From assembly GCF_900078395.1 (NCBI RefSeq), contig NZ_FKLA01000009.1, forward strand, positions 409,305-473,304: DNA of 64,000 nt, given 5' to 3'. Source of the stretch: Anaerotruncus rubiinfantis. GTDB taxonomy: Bacteria; Bacillota; Clostridia; Oscillospirales; Ruminococcaceae. The notes under the pieces were generated by a model. The model saw only the letters and a list, made by a program, of their open reading frames with translations, was not told the origin of the DNA and searched no databases. Both the position numbers and the translations under genes were made by a program. The number at the start of each line of letters is the position of its first letter. Position 1 is the stretch's first letter. Shown here one piece after another: positions 1 to 8,088 of the stretch.

Positions 1-454
1 GGATTTCCCGGCCTTTTTCACCGTCCAGGATGGCGTCGACCTCTTCCAGAGTGGTGAAAAGGAAGGGGAAGTCATAAAGGGTGAACTCCGGGGCAAAGTT
101 TGCCACAACCGCCGAAGATGGGCAGGTTCCGTCGAGGGTGCCCATCTGGAGCATTTCGAGCATGGCGCGGTCGTCGCCGACGGTGCCGCTGTGGTTGACC
201 TGGACTTCAAAACGGCCTCCCGTGTTCTTCTCAACCTCTTCCTTAAATTTCAGCAGGCCGAGATACTGCGGATGCTGGTCATTGAGTCCGATGCCAATCC
301 GCATGACCGCCTTGTCGCCGCCCGGGGCAGCCGGAGCGGACGCCGCCGGCTGGGAAGCTGTACCGCCCGAAGCCGCGGGAGCTTCGCTCTTGCCGCATCC
401 GGCCGCTGTAAAGATCATGCAGGTCGCCAGTAAAAGACAAAGGGCCTTTTTCAT
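1..454 (-). CDS. TRAP transporter solute-binding protein, DctP family (partial, N-terminal 151 residues)
   Basis: This is the start of an extracytoplasmic binding protein for a tripartite ATP-independent (TRAP) carboxylate transporter; the rest lies beyond the left edge of the window. It starts at ATG 454, eight to nine bases after a GAGGAG ribosome binding site. It has a lysine-rich hydrophobic signal peptide ending in a lipobox (TAAGC), so it should be lipid-anchored on the outer face of the membrane. An Ala/Pro/Ser-rich linker follows. The mature part resembles the other DctP proteins in this window: the stretch LNDQHPQYLGLLKFKEEVEK, then TGGRFEVQV, then the DFPFLF segment. It lies 54 bases downstream of the HD-domain gene and is probably co-transcribed with it. 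The substrate is unknown. The DctQ and DctM partners are presumably outside the window. Confidence 0.88.
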   Translation of the reverse strand, partial: MKKALCLLLATCMIFTAAGCGKSEAPAASGGTASQPAASAPAAPGGDKAVMRIGIGLNDQHPQYLGLLKFKEEVEKNTGGRFEVQVNHSGTVGDDRAMLEMLQMGTLDGTCPSSAVVANFAPEFTLYDFPFLFTTLEEVDAILDGEKGREI

Positions 455-508
455 TTCTTTGCAACTCCTCTTTCATATACACAGTAGGTTGACAGGCTGC
501 CAGGAAAA

Positions 509-1111
509 TTACATTTTGGGAAGGGTCCAGTTGTGCGCGCTTTCGAGCACCTGCCAGAAAGTCTCGTCCGCGAAATGGACAACGGTGGTCGGCAGGCTGC
601 GGCGGACGAAGCGCCCTTCCGGCGAGTGGCAGCCGCAGGTGTGTGCGACGACCTCGGGCAGGCCGACGGTCATGGCGATGTAGACGCCGTACATTGTGTG
701 ACGCAGGCAGGGCAGTCCCTTTTCCCTGGGATCGGCTTCCCATTCGGCGCGTTTTTTGGGGTTGTATTCATACGGTTTGCCAAGATCGTGACAGAGCGCG
801 CAGGCGATGAGCAGATCGCGGTCGATGCCCAGGGGGGACTGCAGGGTGTCTTCCAGAATATCGACCATTGCGATGGCCAGACGGGCGACCCCCATGATAT
901 GATGGACCTGGTTTCCAATTTCCGGGCCGCCTGGGACGCCGGAACCTGGGATTTCTTCCATGCAGCTGAAATCATTGAGGTTCAGAGAAAGCGCCCAGCC
1001 TTCGATAACCTTTTCGCGAAGGTCCTGATCTTTGATTTCGTTGACCAGCGGAAGGGATTTCACAACAGAAGCTTTGATTTTTTCAGGGATGTCAAATTCA
1101 ATGGTTTTCAT
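509..1111 (-). CDS. HD-domain protein (putative metal-dependent phosphohydrolase)
   Basis: A 200-residue cytoplasmic protein of the HD superfamily. The metal-binding signature is visible as His70/His71, CHDLGKP with His108-Asp109, His138 (RHTMYG), His157 and His162 (AHTCGCHS), and Asp182 (HFADE). Members of this superfamily hydrolyse phosphate esters, often of nucleotides, but the pattern here does not identify a substrate. The start at ATG 1111 is preceded by AAGGAGGAG and by a good sigma-A-type promoter. The gene lies directly upstream of the TRAP binding-protein gene on the same strand, so the enzyme may act in metabolism of the imported compound. That role is inferred from position only. 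Confidence 0.75.
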   Translation of the reverse strand: MKTIEFDIPEKIKASVVKSLPLVNEIKDQDLREKVIEGWALSLNLNDFSCMEEIPGSGVPGGPEIGNQVHHIMGVARLAIAMVDILEDTLQSPLGIDRDLLIACALCHDLGKPYEYNPKKRAEWEADPREKGLPCLRHTMYGVYIAMTVGLPEVVAHTCGCHSPEGRFVRRSLPTTVVHFADETFWQVLESAHNWTLPKM

Positions 1112-1164
1112 AATGCTCCTCCTTAATTCCGGTCTTTTTTTGTCGACGTTTATCCGGTAACCTC

Positions 1165-1193
1165 ATAATATATAATTTTTTGTTATAAGTCAA
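1165..1193 (-). promoter_or_regulatory. Sigma-A-type promoter for the HD-domain / TRAP operon
   Basis: On the minus strand a TTGACT -35 box (1193-1188) is separated by 17 bases from a TATTAT -10 box (1170-1165), about 50 bases upstream of the HD-domain start codon. The surrounding AT-rich stretch (about 1165-1250) contains no gene. Nothing recognisable was seen between about 1200 and 1399. Confidence 0.7.
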
Positions 1194-1399
1194 TGACTTT
1201 TTTTAAGAATAAGAAAATTTTTAAGACTAAAAATAATTGTCAGAATTTGTGCAAAAGAAACAAGCCGATGAGACAGGGGAAATGAAAGATCTGCCGCAGA
1301 TACAAGCGCGTGGATATTGGGCCGGGATGCGCAATTCTTCTTCGGCGCGGTATTCCTGAAAAAGATTTCGGCTCAGCTTTCCGGAATACCGGAAACCGA

Positions 1400-1429
1400 T
1401 TGACAAAACGATTTCCACGGTGCTATACT
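1400..1429 (+). promoter_or_regulatory. Sigma-A-type promoter of the cobalamin-riboswitch operon
   Basis: TTGACA (1400-1405) and TATACT (1424-1429) are separated by 18 bases. Transcription would begin near 1436, immediately before the riboswitch. Confidence 0.7.
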
Positions 1430-1439
1430 GATCCCAAAC

Positions 1440-1630
1440 CGAATCATGGAAACAGGTCATGGAAGCTGGGTGCGAATCCCACACAAGGCCGTTGCTGTAT
1501 TTCGCCGATAAGGCTGGCGGATGCCACTGGAAGAGCATTCCGGGAAGGCGCCAGACATTGTGCCCGCGTGCGGGCATGGGCGATCAGTCAGAATACTTGC
1601 CTGTTTCCTGCCGCGTGAACCGCGCGGCGC
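1440..1630 (+). ncRNA. Cobalamin (B12/AdoCbl-type) riboswitch aptamer
   Basis: The leader shows the hallmark elements of the cobalamin riboswitch family in order: GGGTGCGAATCCCACACA near 1468-1485, then GCCACTGG and GGGAAGGCG near 1522-1552, then the B12-box-like AGTCAGAATACTTGCC near 1587-1602. It lies between a promoter and a rho-independent terminator and precedes a CbiK-type chelatase and a BtuFCD-like ABC importer, a typical context. The exact ends are approximate because no covariance model was run. Confidence 0.85.
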
Positions 1631-1722
1631 GTACATCCCTGCGGACACCGGGGTCATGGACATGAAGGAATGCAAGCCATACCCATCGCATGATGGCGTA
1701 TGTTTATTCCTGCATTAAAATG

Positions 1723-1752
1723 AACGTCTGCAAGCTTTTGCAGGCGTTTTTA
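1723..1752 (+). terminator. Riboswitch expression-platform terminator
   Basis: The stem AACGTCTGCAA / TTGCAGGCGTT is followed directly by a run of T. It lies 80 bases before the first coding sequence. A terminator between aptamer and gene implies that cobalamin binding stops transcription of the operon. Confidence 0.75.
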
Positions 1753-1834
1753 TTTGCATTGGATTCGTTTTGGGCCCGAAGGCGTCCGGGGGAGTTTTTT
1801 CCCGAAAACAAATCACAACAAAGGAGAATGAAAA

Positions 1835-2788
1835 ATGAAAAAACCTGCCCGGAAAATGATCGCACTGCTGCTGACTTTGACCTTATCCCTGTTGGCGTTT
1901 GCCGGCTGTTCCACAAACACCCCGGCGAGCTCTGAAAGCCAGAGCGAGGCGTCCGCCCCGCCCGAGAGCTCCGCGGCAAAAAGCGAAGCCGCTGAGGACG
2001 CCGCGCCGGAAAAGGTCCTTCTGGTGGTCAGCTTCGGTACCAGCTACAACGATAACCGCGACCTGTCAATCGGGAGCATTGAAAACGCACTGCAGTCCGC
2101 CTATCCGGATTACGAGGTGCGGCGCGCCTTCACCAGCCAGATTATCATCGACAAGCTCAAGGAGCGTGACGGGCTGGAGATCGACAATGTGACCCAGGCA
2201 ATGGACCGGCTGGTGGCGGATGGAGTCAGGGAGGTTGTCGTCCAGCCCACGCATGTTATGAGCGGTTATGAATATGACGATGTTGTCGCGGAGGTTACGC
2301 CCTATGCGGACAAGTTTGACAGCTTCAAGCTGGGACAGGCACTTCTGATTGATGATGCGGATTATGACGAGCTTATTTCGGTCATTACGGAGGAAACCAA
2401 GGATTACAATGCCGACGGGACCGCAATCGTATTTATGGGCCATGGAACCGAACATGAAGCGAACGCAACCTATGCAAAGCTCCAGGAACATCTGGCCAAG
2501 GCGGATTACGGCAACTATTTTGTCGGCACGGTAGAAGCAGCCCCCACGCTGGAGGATGTCCTCGGGCTGGTGAAGGGCTCCGGCGCGACCAAAGCGGTGC
2601 TGCTGCCGCTGATGATCGTGGCGGGCGACCACGCCAACAATGATATGGCGGGCGATGAGGAGGACTCCTGGAAAAGTGTGTTTGAAAAGGAAGGCTTTGA
2701 GGTCGAATGTGTCCTGAAAGGCCTGGGGCAGTATCCGGGTATCCAGCGGATGTTCGTTGCGCATGTTGGAAAACTGATTGCGGGATAA
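1835..2788 (+). CDS. Extracytoplasmic CbiK-type sirohydrochlorin cobaltochelatase (lipoprotein)
   Basis: A 317-residue member of the CbiK class II chelatases, which insert Co2+ (or Fe2+/Ni2+) into sirohydrochlorin-type tetrapyrroles. The body starts near residue 60 (VLLVVSFGTSY). It keeps the family histidines at His140 (PTHVMSG), His203/His207 (MGHGTEH) and His266 (IVAGDHANND). Unlike the cytoplasmic cobalamin-pathway enzyme, it has a signal peptide and lipobox (AFAGC, Cys25) and a Ser/Glu/Ala-rich linker, so it should be anchored outside the membrane. Secreted CbiK relatives are known in Desulfovibrio. It starts at ATG 1835 after AAAGGAG and is the first gene behind the riboswitch, followed by a lipoprotein and an ABC importer. 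The most likely role is metal insertion or handling of tetrapyrroles or cobalt before import. The metal and substrate are not shown by the sequence. Confidence 0.85.
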   Translation: MKKPARKMIALLLTLTLSLLAFAGCSTNTPASSESQSEASAPPESSAAKSEAAEDAAPEKVLLVVSFGTSYNDNRDLSIGSIENALQSAYPDYEVRRAFTSQIIIDKLKERDGLEIDNVTQAMDRLVADGVREVVVQPTHVMSGYEYDDVVAEVTPYADKFDSFKLGQALLIDDADYDELISVITEETKDYNADGTAIVFMGHGTEHEANATYAKLQEHLAKADYGNYFVGTVEAAPTLEDVLGLVKGSGATKAVLLPLMIVAGDHANNDMAGDEEDSWKSVFEKEGFEVECVLKGLGQYPGIQRMFVAHVGKLIAG

Positions 2789-2792
2789 AAGA

Positions 2793-2827
2793 CGCGCCGC
2801 CCAGTCCATGCGACTGGGCGGCAGGCG
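2793..2827 (+). other. Intergenic RNA hairpin
   Basis: An 11-bp GC-rich stem (2796-2806 with 2812-2822, five-base loop), extended by three further pairs past a bulge, lies just after the chelatase stop. There is no T-run, so it is more likely an mRNA stability or processing element that sets chelatase dosage relative to the downstream genes. Confidence 0.5.
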
Positions 2828-2846
2828 CGCTGTAAGGAGAAACTCA

Positions 2847-3746
2847 ATGAAAAGAAAAAAACTTTTATGGACGGCGCTGCTGGCCTGCGTTTTGATTGCC
2901 GGATGCGGGCCTGCGCCTTTGGATGGGGGCGGCTCCAGCATACCGCCGGCGGACGAAACGGGTACGCTTTCTGAAGAAGTGGAGAGCGCACCGTCCGCAA
3001 ACGGGACGGCTTCGTCCAATGCGGGAGAAGAAACAACACAGCCCATCTATGGGAACCAGATTCAGGATGGGACTTACCCGATCGGGGTGACGTCCAGCTC
3101 TTCCATGTTTCGGATTGTAGACGCGCAGCTCACTGTTGCGGACGGGAAAATGTCCGCTGTCCTGACGCTGAGCGGGAAGGGTTATGAGAAACTTTACATG
3201 GGTACCGGTGAGGAGGCGCTCGTGGACACGGAGGAGCATTACATCTATTTTGCAAAGGATGCGGACGGGAAGTATACCTATACCGTGCCGGTGCAGGCGC
3301 TGGATCAGGAAACCTGCTGCGCCGCCTTCAGCCTCAAAAAGCAAAAGTGGTATGACCGGACGCTGGTGTTCGAGTCCGCGCTGATCCCGGCGGAGGCGAT
3401 TTTTGCGGCGCGGATGGCCCAGCCGCCCGCCGACGGGCAGTATACGGCCGAGGTGGTGCTGACAGGCGGTACCGGCCGGGTAAGTGTCCAATCCCCGGCG
3501 AAGCTGTCGGTGAAGGACGGGACGGTGACGGCCACGCTTGTCTGGAGCAGCCCTTTTTACGAATCTATGCGGGTGGACGGGGCCGTGTACGATCCGGTGG
3601 CCGCGGGGGAAACTTCCGTCTTTGAGATCCCGGTCATGCTCGACCAGGACCTTGCGGTCAGCGCGCGGACGGTCGCGATGAGCCAGCCGCATGAGATTGA
3701 TTACATCCTGCGTTTCGATTCCGCGACGCTGAAACCTTTGGAGTGA
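2847..3746 (+). CDS. Lipoprotein with two tandem repeat domains, unknown function
   Basis: A 299-residue lipoprotein (lipobox LIAGC, Cys20) with an acidic Ser/Gly-rich linker to about residue 70. Two related domains of about 100-110 residues follow, near 74-185 and 196-295. Each begins DGxY and carries KLSVKDG- or QLTVADG-like strands, then a tyrosine-containing segment, so the fold looks all-beta. Similar repeats occur near iron or tetrapyrrole ABC importers in Clostridia, which makes a surface metal or tetrapyrrole-binding module plausible. I cannot name the family with confidence. The start at ATG 2847 is chosen because AAGGAG precedes it; an in-frame upstream Met at 2778 overlaps the chelatase. 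The stop overlaps the start region of the next gene, so the two are probably translationally coupled. Confidence 0.75.
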   Translation: MKRKKLLWTALLACVLIAGCGPAPLDGGGSSIPPADETGTLSEEVESAPSANGTASSNAGEETTQPIYGNQIQDGTYPIGVTSSSSMFRIVDAQLTVADGKMSAVLTLSGKGYEKLYMGTGEEALVDTEEHYIYFAKDADGKYTYTVPVQALDQETCCAAFSLKKQKWYDRTLVFESALIPAEAIFAARMAQPPADGQYTAEVVLTGGTGRVSVQSPAKLSVKDGTVTATLVWSSPFYESMRVDGAVYDPVAAGETSVFEIPVMLDQDLAVSARTVAMSQPHEIDYILRFDSATLKPLE

Positions 3747-3748
3747 AC

Positions 3749-4900
3749 ATGAATATCGAACGTACGATTCAGAAAATGATCTGTATCCTGCTGGCCGTTC
3801 TGCTGCTGCCCGGCTGCAGGGCCAGCGCGCCCGCCGATTTGTCAGGCGGGCTTGGAAACGGTTGGCAGGCCGAACGCAGCCTGCAGCTGCAATATGCGGA
3901 AAATTTCGAAGTGGACTACTATCCCGGCGGCTATACGCTGCTTTCGATTTCGGACGGAAGCCGGTTCTTGGTAGTCCCGGAAGGAAAACAGGCCCCGGAA
4001 GGGATCGGCGGGGACATCAACGTCCTGCACCGGCCGGTGCAGGATATCTATCTTGTGGCTACCTCCGCCATGTGCCTGTTTGATGCGCTCGGCGCGCTCG
4101 ACAGCATCCGGCTGTCCGGGACAAAGGCGGGAGACTGGTACATTGAAAACGCAAGACAGGCGATGGAAAACGGCGAAATCCTCTATGCGGGAAAATACAG
4201 CGCGCCGGATTATGAGCTCATCCTGTCGGGCGGATGCGGGCTGGCGGTTGAGTCCACGATGGTGAACCATGTCCCGGAGGTGCGGGAAAAACTCGAGGAA
4301 CTCGGCATCCCGGTGCTGATCGACCAGTCCAGCTACGAGTCCCATCCGCTCGGCCGTACCGAGTGGATCAAGCTGTACGGGGCGCTTTTGGGAAAGGAGG
4401 CGCTTGCGCAGCGGCTTTTTGACGAGCAGGCCGCCTATCTGGAAGAAGCGGCCGGCGCGGAAAATACCGGAAAGACGGTGGCGTTTTTCTATATCAGCTC
4501 GTCCGGCTACGCTGTGGCCCGCAAATCCGGCGACTATGTGACAAAAATGATCGAGCTTGCCGGCGGCAACTACATCTTTGCGGATCTGGGCGACCCCGAA
4601 ACCGCCACCAGCACGGTGACGCTGGAGATGGAACAGTTCTACGCCACGGCAAAGGACGCGGATTATATCATCTATAACAGCACCATCGACGGCGAGCTTG
4701 CCACCGTGGAGGAGCTGGTTGCCAAAAATGGGCTGCTCCGGGATTTTAAAGCTGTGCGGAATGGGAACGTCTGGTGCACCGACAAAAACCTCTTTCAGGA
4801 GACGACCCAGCTCGGGCTGATGATTTCGGACATCCGCCGGATGCTGACCGGACAAGTTGCGGATACGGACGAACTGCACTATATGTACCGGCTGCAATGA
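3749..4900 (+). CDS. ABC transporter substrate-binding lipoprotein, BtuF/FecB-like
   Basis: A 383-residue periplasmic-binding protein of the helical-backbone (class III) type used for vitamin B12, heme and siderophores. It has an N-terminal signal with lipobox LLPGC (Cys23). The fold is suggested by the QDIYLVATSAM strand-helix region, the long central helix and the C-terminal half ending near the membrane-transporter gene. ATG 3749 is preferred because GGAG lies six bases before it; GTG 3743, overlapping the previous stop, is an alternative. It should hand its ligand to the permease and ATPase encoded next. The riboswitch argues for cobalamin or a cobalamin precursor, but a different tetrapyrrole or metal chelate is possible. 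Confidence 0.85.
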   Translation: MNIERTIQKMICILLAVLLLPGCRASAPADLSGGLGNGWQAERSLQLQYAENFEVDYYPGGYTLLSISDGSRFLVVPEGKQAPEGIGGDINVLHRPVQDIYLVATSAMCLFDALGALDSIRLSGTKAGDWYIENARQAMENGEILYAGKYSAPDYELILSGGCGLAVESTMVNHVPEVREKLEELGIPVLIDQSSYESHPLGRTEWIKLYGALLGKEALAQRLFDEQAAYLEEAAGAENTGKTVAFFYISSSGYAVARKSGDYVTKMIELAGGNYIFADLGDPETATSTVTLEMEQFYATAKDADYIIYNSTIDGELATVEELVAKNGLLRDFKAVRNGNVWCTDKNLFQETTQLGLMISDIRRMLTGQVADTDELHYMYRLQ

Positions 4901-4935
4901 CGGCGCGAAAGAACATATGCGATGGAGAAGACGGG

Positions 4936-5967
4936 ATGGGAATGAAGGATAAAACCGCGGGGCGCAGCCTGCGTTACAGCGTGGTGCTGACGATATGCAC
5001 AGTCCTGTTTGTCCTGCTGGTGCTGCTGAATATTGGTCTGGGCAGCGTTGAAGTGAAGGCTGCGGACATCGTCAAAATCCTGCTTTCGCAGGGCGGCAGC
5101 GAGACGGGACAGGGAATCATCTGGAAGGTGCGGCTGCCCCGGACGATGGCAGGCATCCTTCTGGGCGGGGCGCTTGCGCTTTCCGGCTTTTTGCTGCAGA
5201 CCTTCTTCAACAACCCGATCGCCGGACCTTATGTGCTGGGCATCTCGTCCGGTGCAAAGCTCACGGTGGCCATCTTCATGGTGGCGGCGCTCAGCCGGTA
5301 CCGCACGGTCGGCTCGGCGGAAATGATCGTAGCGGCGTTTGTGGGCGCGATGCTCTCAATGGGGTTCGTGATCCTTATGGCACGGGCGGTGCAGCGCGCC
5401 TCAATGTTGATTGTCAGCGGCGTGATGATCGGCTACATCTGTTCGGCAATCACCGATTTTATCATCGCCTTTGCGGATGACGCCAGCATCGTAAACCTGC
5501 ACAACTGGTCCCGCGGAAGCTTTTCCGGCGCGTCGTGGGAGGATGTGCGGATCATGGCGGTGGTGGTGCTCCTTGCCTCAGCCGTCGTGTTTTTGATGTC
5601 CAAACCGATTGGGGCGTATCAGCTGGGCGAAAGCTACGCGCAGAACATGGGCGTGAATATCCGGCTGTTTCGGATCGCACTGGTGCTGCTTTCGAGCGTG
5701 CTGAGCGCCTGTGTAACCGCGTTCGCCGGACCGGTGTCTTTTGTGGGGATTGCGGTGCCGCACCTGGTCAAGTCATTTCTGAAAACCGCCAGGCCGCTGG
5801 TTGTGATTCCAGTATGCTTTCTGGGCGGCGCGATCTTCTGCCTGGGCTGCGATTTGGTCGCGCGTACGGCGTTCGCGCCGATGGAACTGAGCATCAGTTC
5901 GGTGACAGCTGTCATCGGAGCGCCTGTCGTGATTGGCATTCTGCTGCGAAAGAAGGTGCGCGGCTAA
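4936..5967 (+). CDS. FecCD/BtuC-family ABC transporter permease
   Basis: A 343-residue polytopic membrane protein with about nine to ten hydrophobic segments. The family hallmarks are visible: RLPRTMAGILLGGALALSG near the N-terminus and GPVSFVGIAVPHL near the C-terminus, the loop that contacts the ATPase in BtuC and FhuB. It forms the translocation channel for the BtuF-like protein. ATG 4936 is chosen because GGAGAAG lies just upstream. ATG 4897, overlapping the previous stop (ATGA), is an alternative that would add 13 residues. Confidence 0.9.
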   Translation: MGMKDKTAGRSLRYSVVLTICTVLFVLLVLLNIGLGSVEVKAADIVKILLSQGGSETGQGIIWKVRLPRTMAGILLGGALALSGFLLQTFFNNPIAGPYVLGISSGAKLTVAIFMVAALSRYRTVGSAEMIVAAFVGAMLSMGFVILMARAVQRASMLIVSGVMIGYICSAITDFIIAFADDASIVNLHNWSRGSFSGASWEDVRIMAVVVLLASAVVFLMSKPIGAYQLGESYAQNMGVNIRLFRIALVLLSSVLSACVTAFAGPVSFVGIAVPHLVKSFLKTARPLVVIPVCFLGGAIFCLGCDLVARTAFAPMELSISSVTAVIGAPVVIGILLRKKVRG

Positions 5968-5969
5968 AC

Positions 5970-7082
5970 ATGGACAGCTTTTTTGAAACGCGGGGCCTGA
6001 CGGTGGGATACCACGGCGTGCCGCTCATCCGGGACATTGAAATCCGGCTCGGCAAAGGGCAGATCCTGACCCTCATCGGGCCGAACGGTTCGGGCAAATC
6101 CACCATCCTCAAAAGCCTTACGAAATATCTGGAAACCATCTGCGGAACAGTCTATATCGGCGGCAGTTCCATCAACGGGATGAGCGGCCGCAGTTTTTCC
6201 CGCAAGGTTTCGGTCGTGCTGACCGAGAAGCTGAAAACCGAGCTTATGACCTGCCAGGATGTCGTGGCGGCCGGACGGTACCCCTACACCGGAATGCTGG
6301 GTATTTTATCGGACGCGGATCATGCGCAGGTGCGAAGCGCGCTTGAAGTGGTGAATGCCTGGGATTTGCGGGACCGGGATTTCACCGAAATCAGCGACGG
6401 GCAGCGACAACGTATTCTGCTTGCGCGCGCGATCTGTCAGCAGCCGCAGGTCATCGTGCTGGATGAACCGACTTCCTTTCTTGATATCCGCTATAAGCTG
6501 GAACTTCTGGAGATCCTGCGAACAATGGCAAAGGAGCGCAAAATCACGGTCATCCTGTCGCTGCACGAACTGGATCTGGCACAGAAGGTGTCGGATCTTG
6601 TGATGTGCGTGAAGGGGGATTCGGTCGTCCGCTTTGGACCGCCGCAGGAGATTTTCAGGAGGAAGCTAATCGATGAACTTTACGAACTCTCAAACGGGAG
6701 TTACAATCCGCTTTTCGGCAGCTTCGAGATGGCGCGTACAGCGGGCGCGCCGCGGGTCTTTGTGATTGCGGGCGGCGGGACGGGAATTCCCGTGTACCGT
6801 GCGCTGCAAAAAAAAAGCATCCCGTTTGCAACCGGCGTCCTGCATGAAAACGACGTCGATTACCAGCTCGCGCGCGACCTGGCAAATGAAGTGGTTGCGG
6901 AGAAGAGCTTCACTCCGATCGGCGAAGCCGCCTGCGCGGACGCTTTGCGGCTCGCGCAGGCCTGCGGTGTGGTTCTCAACTGTCTGAAAAACTATGGTGA
7001 AATGAATGAACGCAACCGGGCGCTTTTGGAAACCGTCCGGCAGATGGAGCTCAGGATCGTGAGCGGCGTGGACGGCCTGTAA
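5970..7082 (+). CDS. BtuD-like ABC transporter ATPase with C-terminal extension
   Basis: A 370-residue ATPase powering the FecCD-type permease encoded two bases upstream. The nucleotide-binding domain spans residues 1-250. It has Walker A GPNGSGKST (37-45), Walker B VIVLDEP (161-167) and the H-loop LSLHE. The ABC signature reads ISDGQ (141-145) rather than LSGGQ. Residues about 261-370 form an extra domain starting RVFVIAGGGTGIPVYRAL, with a Rossmann-like glycine-rich turn that ordinary BtuD lacks. It could sense the ligand or couple import to metabolism; this is a guess. The start at ATG 5970 leaves a two-base gap after the permease. The gene is followed by a strong terminator and closes the operon. 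Confidence 0.87.
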   Translation: MDSFFETRGLTVGYHGVPLIRDIEIRLGKGQILTLIGPNGSGKSTILKSLTKYLETICGTVYIGGSSINGMSGRSFSRKVSVVLTEKLKTELMTCQDVVAAGRYPYTGMLGILSDADHAQVRSALEVVNAWDLRDRDFTEISDGQRQRILLARAICQQPQVIVLDEPTSFLDIRYKLELLEILRTMAKERKITVILSLHELDLAQKVSDLVMCVKGDSVVRFGPPQEIFRRKLIDELYELSNGSYNPLFGSFEMARTAGAPRVFVIAGGGTGIPVYRALQKKSIPFATGVLHENDVDYQLARDLANEVVAEKSFTPIGEAACADALRLAQACGVVLNCLKNYGEMNERNRALLETVRQMELRIVSGVDGL

Positions 7083-7097
7083 GCGCCTGTTTTCAAC

Positions 7098-7140
7098 AAA
7101 ATCCCCGGCAGCGGTGCAAAACCGCTGCCGGGGATTTTTT
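7098..7140 (+). terminator. Rho-independent terminator of the riboswitch operon
   Basis: A perfect stem (ATCCCCGGCAGCGG with CCGCTGCCGGGGAT) and a short loop are followed by a T-run. The stem also lies 25 bases beyond the end of the convergent deaminase gene and may stop transcription from both sides. Confidence 0.9.
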
Positions 7141-7164
7141 GCCGCTGTATGCCGGCCGGCATAT

Positions 7165-7935
7165 TCAGCCTGGGAAAAGGCCCGCGCTGTCCTTATCGAA
7201 GAAAGCGGTCACATTGGGAACCGTACGTATGATCGACGCCGGGCACACTTCTCCAATTGGGCCGAAGAGCGCGTCATGGGAGGACTTCGCCTTGTTGGGG
7301 AACGGCACCACGCAGATTTTATACCGCGCTGAAACCAGGGTGGGCAGGGTCAGGGTAAAAGCGTGGTCAGGCATATCTTCCTCGTCCTTGAAGTAGCCGC
7401 TGGCGATTTGCTGCTTTTTGGAAACGGGATCTATATCGATGATTTTGACCGGTTCCGGGTCGTCGAAATTGGCGCAGTGGGGTTCGTTGAAGGCCAGATG
7501 GCCGTTATCCCCGAAACCAAGGACGGACAGGTCGGTTTTGTGCGCCTTTAGGAGCGCCGCGTAGCGCCGGCATTCAGCCTTTGGGTCTTTCGCCAGGCCG
7601 TCCATGAAATACGCGCCGCGATAAGGCAGTTTTCCAATGAAGTTGTTCAAAAGTTCGTTGCGCAGAGTGCGCTTGTCATCGGCGGCGAGACCGATGTATT
7701 CATCTACATGGAAGAAGTTGATTTTTTCCCATGGGAGATCCATGGAGCAGAGCGCAGGCAGAAAACTATACTGCGAAGAAGCGATTGGCAGAAGGAGGTT
7801 GATTTCCTCCTGTTGGGCGGCGAGCTTTTGGATGATCTGTGCGGCAAAATCCGCGGCAGCCTTGCCCATCTTTTCAAAGGTGTCGTAAACATAAACATCC
7901 ACACCGTCTTTGACAAAATGCTGAGATAATGACAT
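7165..7935 (-). CDS. Glucosamine-6-phosphate deaminase-like protein (NagB family), copy 1
   Basis: A 256-residue member of the NagB/6-phosphogluconolactonase family, which turns glucosamine-6-phosphate into fructose-6-phosphate and ammonia. Family motifs are FHVDEY (75-80) and FGDNGHLAFNEP (141-152) with the catalytic His146. The start at ATG 7935 follows AGGAGGAG; a longer open frame reaching 8073 reads through a hydrophobic, AT-rich intergenic stretch and is unlikely. It is transcribed away from the LacI regulator gene, with a candidate operator between them. Its true substrate could be another amino sugar phosphate, because a second, diverged copy lies nearby. Confidence 0.85.
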   Translation of the reverse strand: MSLSQHFVKDGVDVYVYDTFEKMGKAAADFAAQIIQKLAAQQEEINLLLPIASSQYSFLPALCSMDLPWEKINFFHVDEYIGLAADDKRTLRNELLNNFIGKLPYRGAYFMDGLAKDPKAECRRYAALLKAHKTDLSVLGFGDNGHLAFNEPHCANFDDPEPVKIIDIDPVSKKQQIASGYFKDEEDMPDHAFTLTLPTLVSARYKICVVPFPNKAKSSHDALFGPIGEVCPASIIRTVPNVTAFFDKDSAGLFPG

Positions 7936-8063
7936 TTTAACTCCTCCTGCTATTTCGTTTGTGATTTTACGGTAACACATGGAAATCTGAAAAGCAATAG
8001 TGCTTCGCCAGGGGGCGTTTAGAAAATAAGACAGAAATATTATATAAACGAACAAAGAAATTA

Positions 8064-8088
8064 ACAGAAACATTTAAAACGTTTCTGT
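8064..8088. promoter_or_regulatory. Candidate LacI-family operator
   Basis: An inverted repeat, ACAGAAAC and GTTTCTGT separated by nine bases, lies in the AT-rich region between the divergent nagB-like and lacI-like genes. The size and position fit a LacI-type operator that controls both. The rest of 7936-8357 is AT-rich with no gene seen. Confidence 0.5.
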
